A stretch of 64,000 nucleotides of DNA from Siderastrea siderea (GCA_964030785.1 OZ034971.1:11646579-11710578), one strand, 5' to 3'; numbered from the stretch's first letter, positions 1-13,400 are shown. Program-made: numbers and translations. Notes: a model not told the origin generated them from the sequence alone.

Positions 1-57
1 GCCCTTGAAAATTCTAGCACGAGTCTTCGCCGACATTTTGGAAGAGAGCAAACATTG

Positions 58-830
58 TCATTCTCGTCCCCAGAGCTACGCGGATTTTTTTAAATTACGT
101 CTCTTGTAGCTCTGGTAACGGCCAAAAATTTATTTTTTTTGATTGGCTGATTCAAACTGTATGCGCAATAACGTTAAAAGTTTTTGGCTTCTACGCATAA
201 CGTTTTATTTCCGGTTGAATTAATCAGGGCATTAATTAATATATTGACTTGATCAATTTGCACGCAAAGAATGTGGCTTAGGGCAGATTAAGCGACCACA
301 TTTTGCTGTTTGGTTAAGCACATAAGAATTCAAAGCGTTAGAGATTGTCGCTAAATGCCAGCGATTCTTTTCTCGCTAATGCATTTTCTACAAAACTACA
401 ACTTTGCCATAAATAAACTTACGTGTAACTGTCTCATCAACTTTTGTAATGACCTCTTGATGTCGATGTTTAAAAACTTGGGCACCAAATTCTTCTGGAA
501 ATTTTCGATGGGGTAAAACGTAATACAATGTAGCATTTAGTGGCGAAACGATAAGTACACAATTGACATTCTCACACATCAGAAACCAGACGAATGTAAT
601 AAAATAACTGTACAATTCAGTATAACGCAAATGCAATACCTTTATTCAGGGAAGATACAAATCCAAACCTCGTGAGCAAAATGCAGGGACAATCGTTCTT
701 CTGAACAACTACGGCACGAAAGGCAGCTTTTTAAGTTTGCTCCTTTTAAAGCTCCAGGTTTTCCGCTAATTGCGGGAGATTTAGAGGGTTCCGAACAGCT
801 TTTCCATGACTCGATCGAAGTTGAACGGTA
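58..830. repeat. Dispersed repeat, copy A (pair of 52930-54285)
   Basis: This stretch matches 52930-53663 plus 54202-54230 in the same orientation, with many point differences. Shared blocks run from the start (CATTCTCGTCCCCAGAGC) through the 640-720 region (GCAAAATGCAGGGACAATCG). Reading frames in both copies (388-636 and 53216-53470, minus) translate to similar peptides, but this only reflects the shared repeat. I see no recognisable transposon protein. The start resembles the ends of the MITE at 38618-38936, so it may belong to the same superfamily (inference). Confidence 0.75.
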
Positions 831-3800
831 ATCATGTTTGCTCAGTTTGAAAATTTGCATTATACGCTTTGCCTCACTGCGAAAAGTGGGGCAGAGAAGA
901 GAAAATTTAAGAAGCATAGCATTCATGGAGTTTTCACGGAATAATCTTGTCGTCATGGCAAGAATGAAGACGGGTGACAGCGTGGTTTGCAGGGAAAGAG
1001 GAAAAAACGTCAAGTTCACTAGAAAGGCGAGACGTATAGCAGAAATGCATGTTAACCGAGGTATGATTCTTTCGAATGTTTCTTTGTATTTGCTAGTGGT
1101 CGCGACCAATTTAGTCCTATAAGAATGCGATTGGTGAAGATTCCCTGTTTCAGTATACCGGATATGCATTTATTTTTCGCTTTTCGACACAGGAGGCCCA
1201 AGCATAATATTTGAATATTATTAAAAATGGCCTTTCTAAATGTAACACCTTGTATGGGATTTCGAACCGAACATTTTGAGTAATACATAACAGCGAACTA
1301 ACTGAATAAAGTTCATGAAACATTACATGGTGTTGTCAGTTGCTGTCCTTACAGCGGATTTTGAGCAAATTTAGGTCCATTTATTTTGCTGTGTATTAGT
1401 ACATGTATAATGTGATAACAAGGAAGGAGTCATTTGGCCCGATTTAACCACTTTCACCGGCCGACACGTTTCGGAATTTGCTCAAATTTACGCACAAATC
1501 TGACTTAGCGACGTGATAAAAGGATGACAAACAAATGATTTTCTCAAAACTAGTTGCACATTCCTCGTGTTCCCAAAGAATTAGCCACTGCACAAAATCA
1601 TAATAGCATCTCAAAATAGGCCGCCATGTATCCTTGAGGATCAGAATAGTCCCGTTTGTCCACGGTCGACACTGGACACCAGTCAAATTATGCCCTTATG
1701 GGGAGGGCCACGCTCGTTTTGGTCGTGTTACAATTGTAGCAACTATGACCCGGTGCGGACACAAATTGGCGCTCCAACACAGTCCGAGAACTAAAGCAAA
1801 AATATTTTAATTTCGACGGTCAAAACAAAACCACTCTGTTGTTTAGTCACAGGGTCCAGAGAAACGATGTATTTTGAAAAAGAAAAACGCAGCAAATCAT
1901 TTGTCTTTTGTTGCGCTAGGGAGCATTTACAGAAACTTGTTGGGGGGGGGGGCACAGATGAGAAACTGGGAGGTGTCTGAAAATTTTGTGGTGTAAAAAG
2001 TAAAAGGGGGGTTTCTGAAAAATTTAACTCGTACCAGGGGGGGTACTTGCAAAAAGAAGAAAATGCAACACAAAACTAGCCATTGAATAGTGGACTGCAA
2101 CGTGTTTCAACATCAATAGCATTTAATAAATTGAATTTGTTTAACATTAGTCGCTATAACTATTAAAACTGGAACCTTTATGACAACGTTAGCATTAACT
2201 TATATGAATTAACATCACAACTAAATATTAACTGTTTATAGTGCAGCATTTTGGCTACTCCAACCAAGGTCATCTGAATAGAGACTACAGAAACAATATT
2301 TATTTTTCTTTTTATTGCTCTGACACTGGAGATCAATTGTACCTAATTTTCTTTGCTGGCCTTGGTCAGTTTAGTCATACTACAATAAAAACTTCAACAT
2401 GTTGTGCCTTAAGACTATCAATAATAGCTGCCTTTTTAACAAGAAATTATATAGAAAACATGTATCATATAATGTATGATATATATGTATCTACATCACT
2501 ATAGCTGCACTATCCTGTTTTTTTTTTTTTTAAATAAAACACAGGTGTCAAACAGTTATGCATCAACGTGCCACAAATGGTGTGTCTCAGATTGAATGTC
2601 TGAATCGCTAATTTTCTTGGGTGGATAAGTACTGGCAACAAAGGAAGAATGGAGAGTGACTAGCTGTTCTACTAACATGTACAAAAGGTGAATTAAGAAT
2701 CGAAACGGTTCGAATGACAAGATTAAAGGATATGAAAATTAAGAATGTTTTGTAAGACAAACTGAACTCCCCTGCACGGATCTAGTGATTTTGCTTATGA
2801 ATGCCATTACATCGAATTTTGTCTAATTAAATTTTTTGAAAAAATGCTATTGTCTTAAAATTAATGTGGTTTTAAGTGCAAGGCAATTTGATTGTTACTT
2901 GGTCCTTGTAATTGTTTGTAATTTCAATCGATGTCTGGTTCAAACATCAAGAGGAAACAAACTAGTTTTTTGCCAGTCCTAAAGACAAGCCGGGAAAATT
3001 CTAAATTCTGTGTCAAAGGTCCGTGAATGTCAGGGAATTCTTTTCGGCTTGTCACAAGTTTGATCTGCGGCGATGTTTTCTAGGCCATAACTATAAATGA
3101 ATTGTGTTTCTGGCTTTTCCGTCCATCGGTCAGAGAGAAACTGGTCAGTGAAGAGATAAGGAGATCATTACGTATGTAGGTGATTACTCCCTCCCCTGCA
3201 AGTTGTTTTTAGGGGAGTCGTATTACCCTCTTTGGGGAGGATGGTAATACAACTCCCCTAAAAACGAATACCAAGGAGGCTAGCTGAGTGCTAGCCTGTG
3301 TGTGGGCTCCTTGCTGACGATTAAAGCGCAAGAAAGTGCGCCGAGAGTAGCGGGCGGTGCGAGACTCGGGGAGGGGGCTTCCCTCCCCAGGGGCGCGTTT
3401 CTCGAAAAGCCATTCGTAAATAGGAACCACTCATTCTTCAAAGCTGTTATTTTAACATGTCATTAAGACTAATAGCAAAGTTTTACGTTTAGAAACTTTT
3501 TTGTTTACAAGATACTGTGTGAATTATCGTGCCCGAAATCTACCCGAAAAGTTTCGGGGCTTCGAGAAACGTACGCCTGTCCGCACTAGGTTAAATATCT
3601 CTCCACCGAACGATTTTTACAAATACAATTATATACAATTTATATAGCGCCTTTTCTGAGGGCATCTATAAGCGCTTTACATGTATGTTATCAAATCTTA
3701 AAAAAACTACAAGTGCATAGTCACTAAAAATAAATGTTCAATAAAGAGCTTTCTATTAAAAAAAAAATACTTCTTAAGTCTCTTCTTAAAGACGTCTTCT

Positions 3801-3996
3801 GAGGGATCGTAATAAATTTTTCTGTGCCCTATATCTGCCGAACGGTTAATAAATAAAACGTCAAGGTTGTTTTTGTCCCATAAGAGCAGATTTTAATGAC
3901 AGTAGTAATGACATTGTTTGGGGTGAAAAGTCACTGAAAAATTGGTAACGAACACTGTTTGATTAGTTCGTTTGCTACAATATTAACCAGCGCTGT
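831..3996. other. No gene recognised
   Basis: AT-rich sequence with only short open frames that look like chance. It contains a G-run near 1940, a T-run near 2517 and a 62-bp hairpin at 3203-3264. Nothing else is supported. Confidence 0.6.
3203..3264. repeat. Hairpin / short inverted repeat
   Basis: Two arms of about 23 bp (TTTTTAGGGGAGTCGTATTACC and its near-exact reverse complement) flank a short GGGA-containing loop. It could be a minimal foldback element. No target duplication is obvious. Confidence 0.7.
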
Positions 3997-4090
3997 CAGT
4001 CAGTCAGTCAGTCAGTCAGTCAGTCAGTCAGTCAGTCAGTTAGTCAGTCAGTCAGTCAGTCAATCGATCAATCAATCAATCAATCAATCA
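3997..4090. repeat. Simple repeat (CAGT)n then (CAAT)n
   Basis: A tetranucleotide tract of CAGT units passes into CAAT units. It lies just beyond the 3' end of the GPCR gene. A second tract of the same motif lies in the GPCR intron at about 4650-4737. Confidence 0.95.
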
Positions 4091-4111
4091 AGGACAGAGC
4101 ATTAAATTAGT

Positions 4112-4641
4112 TTAATCTTTGAACGACGTTAAAACGACTCCTAAGTTATCAAAACTCAGCATTGAATTAGGAAGGTTCTCTCTGCGTGGGGAAATTCGAG
4201 ACTTCTCTCTCTTCAATTCTTTTTCATTTTTACACGCTTTGTGCTTCTTTGCCAACATTCTTTTGAAGGCTTCCTTGAACCGTGGAGTTCGGAAGCTGTA
4301 TATTATGGGATTGATGGCCGAATTAAGATATCCCATCATGAGGAAAATGTCGAAGACTGGCTGTGGAATCTTCAAGTAACAGGCAACACAAAAGGTGGTG
4401 ATTATACTCAGTAACGTGAATGGGAGCCAACAAAATACAAACGAGAACACGATAATAAACGTTGTATTGGCTGCACGAGAGATTCTCAAAGAATGTTTTT
4501 GTTGTGCTTCTGTTGCCGAAGAGCTTTCATTTGCTGCTTGGTTTGACTCGTTATGCCTCTTTCCAGCTGGAAGCGGACTGAGCTGCAGTTCCTGTGGTTG
4601 GGTAGTGGCGGCTTCTTCCGTGTTTTCATGGTGAGTCGATG
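4112..4641 (-). CDS. Rhodopsin-family GPCR, exon 2 (TM6-TM7 and tail)
   Basis: Second coding exon of the receptor whose first exon is at 6160-6889. The acceptor is CACAG at 4643-4642, and the exon opens in the phase needed to complete the split codon of exon 1. It encodes the end of a polar third intracellular loop, TM6 with FCWLPF, and TM7 with NSAINPIIY, the class A NPxxY motif, followed by a basic helix 8 and a short tail ending at TAA 4114-4112. The exons total 1260 nt, giving a 419-residue receptor, a usual class A length. The ligand cannot be told from sequence. Confidence 0.9.
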
Positions 4642-4673
4642 CTGTGTATCAATCAGTCAGTCAATCAATCAAT

Positions 4674-4705
<32 letters not shown>

Positions 4706-6159
4706 GTCAGTCAATCAATCAGTCAATCAGTCAGTCATGCGCATGGCCCAATTTTTGCGCCGCCAAACAACAAAAAATGCCTCGCCGAAAAACCTACAGA
4801 AACGCTTGCTACGCAGGCTAGTTTTTCCCAGTCCCATTGGCAGTTCGCAAAATCGACGTTCCTCTGTATGATTATATTGTGTGCTATGGTATAGCCTTGC
4901 TGCATTGCTCTGCCATGCTGATGAGTCATAGAAAACAAAATCGCATTGCACTGGCTGGCACTCATGGCTAGTGAAATGGAATGGTTAGGGACCTCAAGCA
5001 ACCAGAACGTCACTTATTTATGTATTGATTTTTGTACCCCCTCTAGGCCTTTATAGATTGTGCCAGTAAATTAAGTCAAAGTTGCTCCCAGAAATGGTCA
5101 AAAGTTGCTCAAAAGTTTCAAATAATCGACAAAGTTGCCCTCAGAATTTAAAAAGTTGCTTGTAAAAGTGAACTATTTTATTCTGAATAACATCTTAAAA
5201 CAACATGCAGAAATTGTTTTATGTGTCATATAACATAAGTTTTTCTTTCCAGTGCTGCCATTAGTGAAATAACAATATGGCGAATCCAGTTCTTTAAATA
5301 ACCGCTAGAAATTTGGTGCGTTGTTCGTGGGAGATATTAAATTAATAACTGCTGACCCGTTTGTGGGCGCACATCAATTCTTACTGAGTTTACACGTCTA
5401 TAGCATTTCTAGTATCAACCAAAACAACTGCAAATTTTAGTTCATTTATGTTTTTATACCTCAGATGACTCATTTGTTGCCCAAAAGTTGCTTTGGGAGG
5501 CAAAAGTTGCTCTAAGTTGCTGGTAGCACAAAAAGTTGCTCAAAACTCTAAAAGTTGCCAAAAAGTTGCCAAGCACAATCTATTTAGGCCTAACCCCCTC
5601 CTTAACTCTGAAAATGTAAACGTTATGACAACGAAACTTAGAGGGCAGATAGTACGTCCAAATATGTTTCCTTTGAGGTCCACAACATGAGCTGATGACG
5701 TCGCATGGTGTAGGAACTACGTCATGTTCTTCAACGGCGGCCATCTTGGACTTGCTATCTTGGATTTTTGTAATGTTTCCAAAATCTCCGAAAAGCACCA
5801 GAATTGACCAAAGCAATCAAAATCAATATAGCAACATTAAATGATCTAAAAACTGGTAAAAGTTACCTCATAATAGCTCAAAAACCAGCCTGTCAAAATA
5901 TGGTTGTCATGGTAACTTCAAATTTGACGAACTGTGGTATGTTACTCCAAATTGTTCCTAGGTAATTTTTTTTGGGAAAGTCACCAAGTTTGGTGGCTTT
6001 AATTTAGAACGCACGTTAAAAAAAAAAAAAACTTATAAACGTCTAAGGTCCGCGCGGGCAGATTCCGTCCCCCACCCTCGATCTGAATAGGGTTAAGATC
6101 TCGGTAACAACAATGGATGAGACAATTAAATAATTAAGTTATTCATACATCCAACTCAC
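4642..6159 (-). other. GPCR intron with repeats
   Basis: A 1518-bp intron with donor GTGAGT at 6159-6154 and acceptor AG at 4643-4642. It contains a CAGT/CAAT tract next to the acceptor (4650-4737), two clusters of AAAGTTGC repeats (about 5070-5165 and 5476-5575), and a tail ending GAATAGGGTTAA near 6085, a motif seen at other repeat ends in this window. Confidence 0.8.
5070..5575. repeat. AAAGTTGC interspersed repeat clusters
   Basis: The octamer AAAGTTGC, usually followed by C or T, recurs about a dozen times in two clusters (about 5070-5165 and 5476-5575) separated by about 300 bp of unrelated sequence. Spacing is irregular, so this is not a simple tandem array. Function is unknown. Confidence 0.75.
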
Positions 6160-6889
6160 CCCTGTTTGTGGGAACAGGCTGGTTTTCACCAGGGCGATCA
6201 ACTCGTGGTAATGAATGTCGAGACTTTCTGACGAGGTGGTATATTCTACAGTGTATGAAGGAAGCAGCCAATAGTGGAATCAGGAAGTTTACTACGGAGC
6301 TCAAAACTGAATAAATCCGAGAAATGTTAAAAAGGCAAACTTCGCTTACGACACTTTTTGAGTAAGTCTTCCAGCCAAAAACTGGAACGAGTGAGAACAA
6401 GATTGAGTAAAACCATAGACCAACGATGATGGCAATAGCTCGCCTGCGAGTCATCAGCGGCGATACCTTAAAACGATCAAAGGGGTATTTGAGCGTTAAG
6501 TATCGATGGACGCTCAAAGCTGACAAGCTTAGTATAGAAGTAGGAACCGCGAGAAGATAAGCTGTGGTCCACACGGTACACATGATCTCGCCCTGCCTCC
6601 ACTTTCCCTGTAAAATAATTTGTTCTAGATCAAAGGGTGTGACCAAACACGTGGTCAGGAGATCGGAAACTGCAAGCGACAGGACGAAGCACGTGTCAGT
6701 GGATTCTCGCAGAGACCTGGTGCCTAATATAACCAAACACACCACCGTGTTTCCCAGAAGCGATGCAGTGATGATAAGAACGTAAAATATGGAGAGGAAG
6801 ATCTTGAATTTAATGTCATGCGATGTATATGAGTATGTATACGTGTATGTCGTGTTGGCCGTCGAGTTGCCATTTTCTGAATCATTCAT
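6160..6889 (-). CDS. Rhodopsin-family GPCR, exon 1 (TM1-TM5)
   Basis: First coding exon of a seven-transmembrane class A receptor on the plasma membrane. The start ATG is at 6889; just upstream on the minus strand is a polypyrimidine tract and CAG (6900-6898), so the 5' UTR is probably spliced. Visible features are an Asn-rich N-terminus with glycosylation sequons, TM1 with LLGNTVVCLVILG, TM2 with LSLAVSDLL, an extracellular Cys before TM3, TM3 ending SVHRYLTLKYP, TM4 with the conserved Trp, TM5, and a polar loop 3. The E/DRY motif reads HRY, an atypical substitution at the G-protein switch. The donor leaves a phase-1 codon that joins exon 2 correctly. It looks like an amine/adenosine/melatonin-type receptor of a cnidarian expansion (inference). 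Confidence 0.92.
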
Positions 6890-7738
6890 GATAAACTCTG
6901 TGAAAGAAGAAAGAAAAATCGAGTTTAAATGTAAAAAAAAAACCTTGCTTACGGCTTGCGCCGTGCTTTTTACATTAAGTCGATGGTTTGGCTCCTTGAT
7001 ATGTTACCACGATTATTTCTTCATCCACGCCATTCAATTCTACAAACTAGAAGTTAGGTTGCTATCCAATGTGCATCACAATAAAGACGTTCTAAAACCA
7101 TGCAGTTTTTCTGCGGAAAGAGGCATGTCTTATGAAAATAACGGAAAGATCTCGCATGATAACATAGCACCCTAACGTGGCCCTTGTACCGGAAGCCTGG
7201 ACATTGAAAGTATCGTCTACTTTGGAATCTTTTACTATCATACGGTAAACCTCTCATTATTTTCCCGGAGACATCTAGCTTATGTTGTGCTTAATTTTCA
7301 CTACACCACAACTTTAAGTAAAAAGTCCTGAGGTTAAACACTACTATTTCCTATATCCTGACAAAAAAACTTAGACTGCAGTTCGCCAAGAAAAAACTCT
7401 TAATAAAAACGCCTTACCTTAAAGATGCAAAACAGGCAACTTCTTGGCGGTATACTTGTTAGTTTCTGGCTTTCCCACTAACGAAAGCTGTATATAGTGA
7501 CTGCAAACAGCTGCAAACGACAGGTGAAAGGGTAGTTAAAAACTACACTGCACTTAAGGTGCATTTATTTTTGTCGCCTTTCAAGCTGTAACCAGTCACA
7601 TAGCTAGATATGATCTTTGGAAGATTCGATTAAATTTTTCTTTCTTACTTTACGTTTTCAATTGTACGCCCTGCTTTGTAGTGTATATCAGACTAATATC
7701 TGTATGTAAATTACTGCTGAAGATTTACTTACCGTTTT

Positions 7739-7783
7739 ACCAGAAACTCATAAGGGGTTGCAACCCCTTATGGGTTTCTGGTT
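7739..7783. repeat. Near-perfect 45-bp palindrome
   Basis: CAGAAACTCATAAGGGGTTG is followed directly by its reverse complement with one mismatch. It would form a hairpin with almost no loop. Confidence 0.9.
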
Positions 7784-8814
7784 TTACTTAATAATAACAC
7801 ATTCAGCTGGGTTGCTTTTCAAATAGTCGTTAGTAGAAAGAATTAAGTGCTAGATCAAGAAACGAATACGTCTACAAAATCTGCATCTTATCTATATAAC
7901 AATCGATCAAAACTAACCATAGTTTAGCACTAAAATATTGACGAAGTGAAATAACAGTTACATAATCAACGGTTTTAAAACTGAGTGCAAACGTCAGTCT
8001 GTAAGCGATTCTCACCACTATAGCTGACGCTCTTTTCGAGTCACTCACTTGCTTAGAAAGCTTATGTGACTTGCACTTCTCGCAAGGCCGTAACTAGTTA
8101 CATTGTTTGGCAACACTTAGTAAACATAGCCACGAAGTATTTAGATATTCTTTTTACTTCTGAAAGTCATCTAACATTAGTTTTATTACATCATACGAAG
8201 TATGCGCGCAATGATGGTTAAATAAGACGTAATGATTGCTTCTTAGGCTCACAAATTAGGTTTTATTACACCGTATTGCACCAAAAGCAATAATTTGAAG
8301 GAGACAGTAATTTGAAGAAAGTTTCAGTATTAAATGGTTTCCTCGAGAAAATAAGTTCAATTTCTATGGACAGAGAACTTGTAGAACCTGTTTCGTTTTC
8401 AACGCTCATCTATTCTGAGCCGTCGTTTAATTAATAGAGAATCAGGAACCATTTTTTTCATATTTCGGGGAAGTGTCATTACCAAGCGAAATGAAAATAT
8501 GGCTTGATCACTCAGGGACTTAAGGCAGCATTAGCGTCATACAGATTAGCAAACACACTGTGGTATTTTTAATTTTCTCTTTTTGTCCGCCATTCAGACG
8601 ACTGCCGCTTAGCGATTTTATCTGGTTATCAATAAAAGAAAAATAGGACAAGTTTTTATTCCAGCTTTTCCCCAGTTTATCTTCCTTAAATTTTGTCTTG
8701 GGTTTTATTTTCGTGATTTTCGCATCGTTAAAGGTTCGGGAAGATTTTAAAAAAACTGAAAACACCGCAAAAATTAAGGCAGAAATATAGATTGAAATGC
8801 CACTCGCTTACTTG

Positions 8815-8950
8815 CCCGAATGCACGGGGGGTGACAACTCTAACAAACGCTGTTTGAGCAATACTAGGTCTTAACGTAAGTCGTCCCGGAAATTTGGAAC
8901 ATAGTCCCGAATTTTTGGGATACATTCCCGGAAAATTTTAGAATTCCCGG
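8815..8950. repeat. Dispersed repeat (inverted copy at 40196-40348)
   Basis: Contains GGGGGGTGACAACTCTAAC and several CCCGGAA motifs that reappear in reverse complement at 40196-40348. No coding capacity is recognised. Confidence 0.7.
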
Positions 8951-9097
8951 CATTCTGACAAAGTTTAACACAGCGTATATATTCGAACATTTGCCTTTTT
9001 TATTACTTGTGTAACTTAAATATTACATGTTCTGCATGTTTAGAATTATTTTAACCACGATTAGGGTCTTAACAGCAAAACACTTCAATTTTAATTA

Positions 9098-9365
9098 GCA
9101 TAGAAACAGAACATCTTTAAACTGACCGTATTTCCTTGTATACTGAAATTTATGCTCTTCTAATAAACGAATCTCTTAATTGAGAGAAATAAAACAAGTT
9201 AAACGAAACAAAATAAATAAATAACTGAAACTGACTTCCGTTAGGCACATATAAAACTATATAAGCGATGTCACTGTATCCTTTCTACGTCTTTCTCTCT
9301 CATTTCGGACGGTTAACTGTGAGCTGAGGTTAACGCAGTGGCAACTAGCACAGTTCCTTTTTGTC
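9098..9365. repeat. Direct duplication, unit 1
   Basis: Matches 9600-9873 in the same orientation with small indels. Both contain CATAGAAACAGAACATCT near the start and AACGCAGTGGCAACTAGCAC near the end. The offset is about 500 bp, which suggests a tandem segmental duplication with later divergence. Confidence 0.85.
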
Positions 9366-9599
9366 AACATAAACATGACAACAAGACAGTAAGACACTAC
9401 CTCTCTGGAACCTCTTTTTTCATTCGCCCGCTGTAAACACTACCTCTATTGTTATTCAGGGATAGTGGCATTGTTATGACCTGTTATCTATTGTTTTAAG
9501 AACCAATGAAGTAACTCGTTCCGAGAGGTAGTGGGCGACCCCAACAAGAGCGAGCGTCCTTAACTGGAAACCACTGTTTTCGTCAACTATAGATTCATT

Positions 9600-9873
9600 T
9601 AACATAGAAACAGAACATCTCTAAACTGACCGTATTTTCGTTGTTTACTGAAATTTATGCTCTTTTAATAAGCGAATCATTTAATTGAGAAAAAATGAAA
9701 CAAGAAAACGAAACAATATACATAAACTGATTTCCGTTAAGCACATAAATAAACATAAAAATGTAAACAATGTCACTGTATCCTTTCTACGTCTTTCTCT
9801 TCCATTTCGGACAGTAAACTGTAAGCGAGGTTAACGCAGTGGCAACTAGCACAGTTCTTTTATGTTAACATAA
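9600..9873. repeat. Direct duplication, unit 2
   Basis: Second copy of the 9098-9365 unit. Confidence 0.85.
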
Positions 9874-10469
9874 ACATGACAACATGATCATGAATTAAGT
9901 GCTGAGATAAAGTGCACATTAACAAGAGCTAACGTCCTTGACTGGAAACACTGTTTTTATCACTTGGACCAGAAATCATATGAATGACCTACTTATTTTC
10001 GGCTTGTTACACGGCTGTAATGCAATTTGATCATACTTTGTTTGTATAAGCCGGTAATACCTTATTATAGGAATAAAACGAAGCATTTTAACAACGCGAA
10101 AAAAGTCGAATTTGATGTTTATACGTAATAATTTATATAACAGCTTGCACTTTTAACAAAACAAAACAACGTCCAACAGCTGACCTCAAGGCTAAATACC
10201 GCTAAACCGTATTCCAACTAGTAATACCAACAAAAGTATTTTTAAAAAGTAACTACCAAGTCAGATAATGACCTTTAATACATTGATGAATCTAAGGACG
10301 TTTGAAATCAATGGAAGTGAAGGTGTCTTCAAATAAAAATTAAAAATGAAATGTAGGTGACTAAAATTAAAATTAAATTCGCCTTAATAAAATGCATCGT
10401 TAATTTCCTATAATAAGGTAGTAGTCGTGCTAACGTGAACGAGAAAAGAAGCCTGAAGTGTTCCGTTGA

Positions 10470-13400
10470 CTACGATGAGCAACGAGAAGCCCTCTGCCGT
10501 CTTGTGTATGCCGCTACAAGAGTGAGATCCACATTTTCTCTTGGTATCCACATTCCGGCACTGTCAGGCTCTTGTGTGCCCTTCAATAGGTACTCCACGC
10601 CGTCTTTGGTTACTCGATGACCAACCACCACCACACTTTTCTCGCTGGCTTCGGATGATCGCTCAGTAGACACACCTGGTTCTTTGCCTTTAGCCCTTTC
10701 TACTCTTTTTCCTTCAGTTTGTTTTGTCACAGAATCCAACCACTGCATCAAAGGAGCGCTTTCTTGATCGTGCAGTGTCACAGCGGCTTTTGGTTGACGG
10801 CAGTACAAAGGAAGGGAGCCTGGCCTCTGCTTGTAGATTTGTCGCACTCCACTAACTTTAACACCCTTTCCGTACACCCGACAAAAGTCACGCATTTCCA
10901 ATGCTTCTTTCTTTATCCGCGAACTTTCCTTAATAAAAGTACGATCATCTTTCCGCTTTTTGTAGAGTAATGGCATTTGGCAGTCGTCTCTGTGTTCATA
11001 ACGAGTCTCTCTCTTGCTCTTGAATCCAAGCCCCATAGCGGATTTCATTGCGCATTCCAGTGCACTGCGAGAGGAAAGATACTTGAATTCAAGTGCAGAT
11101 GGAACCGCCTGATCTCGGTTGTAAACTCCAAACATGCCTTCTGTACGAAGCGTTGTAACAGAAGTAAACTGAAAATCATTTAGTCTACTTTCAAGGCCAT
11201 GTTCTCTTAGAAGCCCTTCGATGCCTCTCTTCCCTTCTGAGGATATCCTTGTATTCTCCATGGTTTTTGTTGCGGGGTACCATACTTTCCCATGCTGGCG
11301 GTCTTCTTTCCCGGTAACCTTTCGGCGACTTCATTTTGCCACTCTCCAAAGTAGCTGCTTCTTTGCTCCAGAGCTTTAATCTTTGACGGGTAGTCCATAG
11401 CTCTGACTTTACATTTATAATTCTCACCAAGTCTCTTTTCAGTTAGACCGTAAGCTTCGTGGCCGTTGCGGAGGGTCTCCATCCAATTCTGAAACTCTTG
11501 CGTTGGTGTGTATAGACGAAGCCTGCCACCATCAGCAATAAAACACGCCGACCCAACACTCCAAAGGCTATTGAGACATGAAAGCTTTGATGAAGCAGCT
11601 GACCCGTCTTCATAACTGTGGGTGGGGTGTGGGCGATGACCAGCCACCTCCTCCAATACAGCTGACGAATTTCTGCCATCTTTACTTGCATTCAGTGTTA
11701 CTTTCATTTTGTATAGCATGCTGGTGCTTGATGCAAGGAAAACGGCACTCCCAACCCCTTGAAAAGATGACACATGTACTGGCGATATCTCATTGGGCAA
11801 ATTGACAACTAACAGTCCGTCCCCGTTTTTGGCAAAAAAGACAAGCGCGCACTCTGAAGAATCACAAACAGCTACAACATCTAAGACTGGCAAGAAGGCT
11901 ATTCCTGTTGGTTCTTTAAATTTGTGCTCGATGATCTTTGTCTTACCGCCCTCCAGATTGAAAACAACAACTGTCTTCTTCCCACAGTTGGTAATCCAAA
12001 CTTGTTTTCTTTCACGAACAAGGTCTGCTTTAAACGGTCGACCGATATCTTTGAGTACTGGGCGAGAGGTTGTGCTGCTTGACAAATAAAATCTACCAAT
12101 TCCAAGGGTATCACAGATGAGAAGATGCTGGGGCTTTTCTCGAATGAAGATGACATCTGTCGGGTTCTTAAATGTCTTGGAGATAACCTCGACTGTAGGT
12201 GGATTAGCTATGTTTGCTTCGTAAATAAGATTCTTTTCACCATCGGTTAGAAAAACACGACTCTCTTCGGTAATACAACATGCTGTCAGCCTTCCAAATG
12301 GCTCTCCGTCAATCTTTCTTCTCTTGTTTCCTTCTTCTCCATAACGTACATTTGAAGCAACGGTAACCACAACGGGACCAGCATCCCTAATGGCCTCTTG
12401 TAAGCGAGATGATACATGTGCCATGAACGTTTCGTTGGACATTCTGTCAATCCGGGAGAGAGCTTCTTGAGTGATAGCATCTTTCACAGGCTTGTTGATA
12501 GTAGCATCAGGATGCGAACGCAAGACTTGTATGATTTTTGTCGAAAAAACGTCTCCGTTCTTTATTTGCCAGTAATTGTCGTGCTCAGCGACGATGTTCT
12601 TGTCTGTATGTGAGTCATCTGGCGATGGAATTATCAGAATTTCTCCAGTGTTCTTGTCTACCAGTTTAGCGTCTCTTGTTTCAGAAGAGGTACGCTTCTC
12701 TTCTAGCTGGCGGAGGATCTTTTTCTGTTTTTCAAGGCAGTCACTTGCTAACACACAGACAACAACACGTTTGCATGACACCTGACTTTCGACGCAAGAA
12801 AAGCACGGCCTTGTTATAGACTTCCACTGATCTGATGAAAGATTCAGTGCTTTACACCTTTCACACAGCTGGCGGTCAGTCGTACATTGTTCACATACGA
12901 ACTTGCAAGCTCCTAACTCTGCCACACCCGTTTCCACCTGTTCCATACATCTATCACAACACTGTAACACCTCCACCGCGTTTGAAATAAGCATCCAAAG
13001 TTCTTCGGATGATCCAGTATCATTGACAAGATAGTGGCCCATTGGAAGTGCTAATTTGCTGTCAAGACTTTCTGCAATGAATTCTAAAGCTTCTTTTGCG
13101 AAAGGTAGGCCGGCCACCTTCTTTCTTCTTTCTTCGTCGCCCAGATTACGAATTTCTTTCATTTCTTCGTACGCCATCGGGCCACTTGATAAACCAATGA
13201 CTGAGTGGTGATGCCGACAGTATTCTAGAGCTGGTTTAAGTTTTAGTCCGTCATACTGCAAGCAACAAGGGAAAATACTTGCATTGTGCTTTTCAATAGA
13301 CATGACTTTGTTGTGGACGAAGCACTGAATTAACAGTCGTACTTGCGACTTCGAGATCCCATCAGTCACTGAATATGCTGGGGAATATCTTTGCAATGTA

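Larger units (their letters stand above)
6901..10434. other. No gene recognised; repeats only
   Basis: No convincing coding exon. It holds the 45-bp palindrome at 7739-7783, a repeat near 8815-8950 that recurs inverted at 40196-40348, and a direct duplication of about 270 bp (9098-9365 and 9600-9873). Confidence 0.6.

Noticed and set aside
388..636. 82-codon frame with a similar frame at 53216-53470
   Set aside because: The similarity comes from the shared dispersed repeat; no coding signature and no conserved start.
642..1169. 175-codon minus-strand frame
   Set aside because: Non-ATG or weak start, no domain, overlaps the repeat and an equally open antisense frame.
4639..4871. QSINQSIN-type frames
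   Set aside because: Translation of the CAAT/CAGT microsatellite in the GPCR intron.
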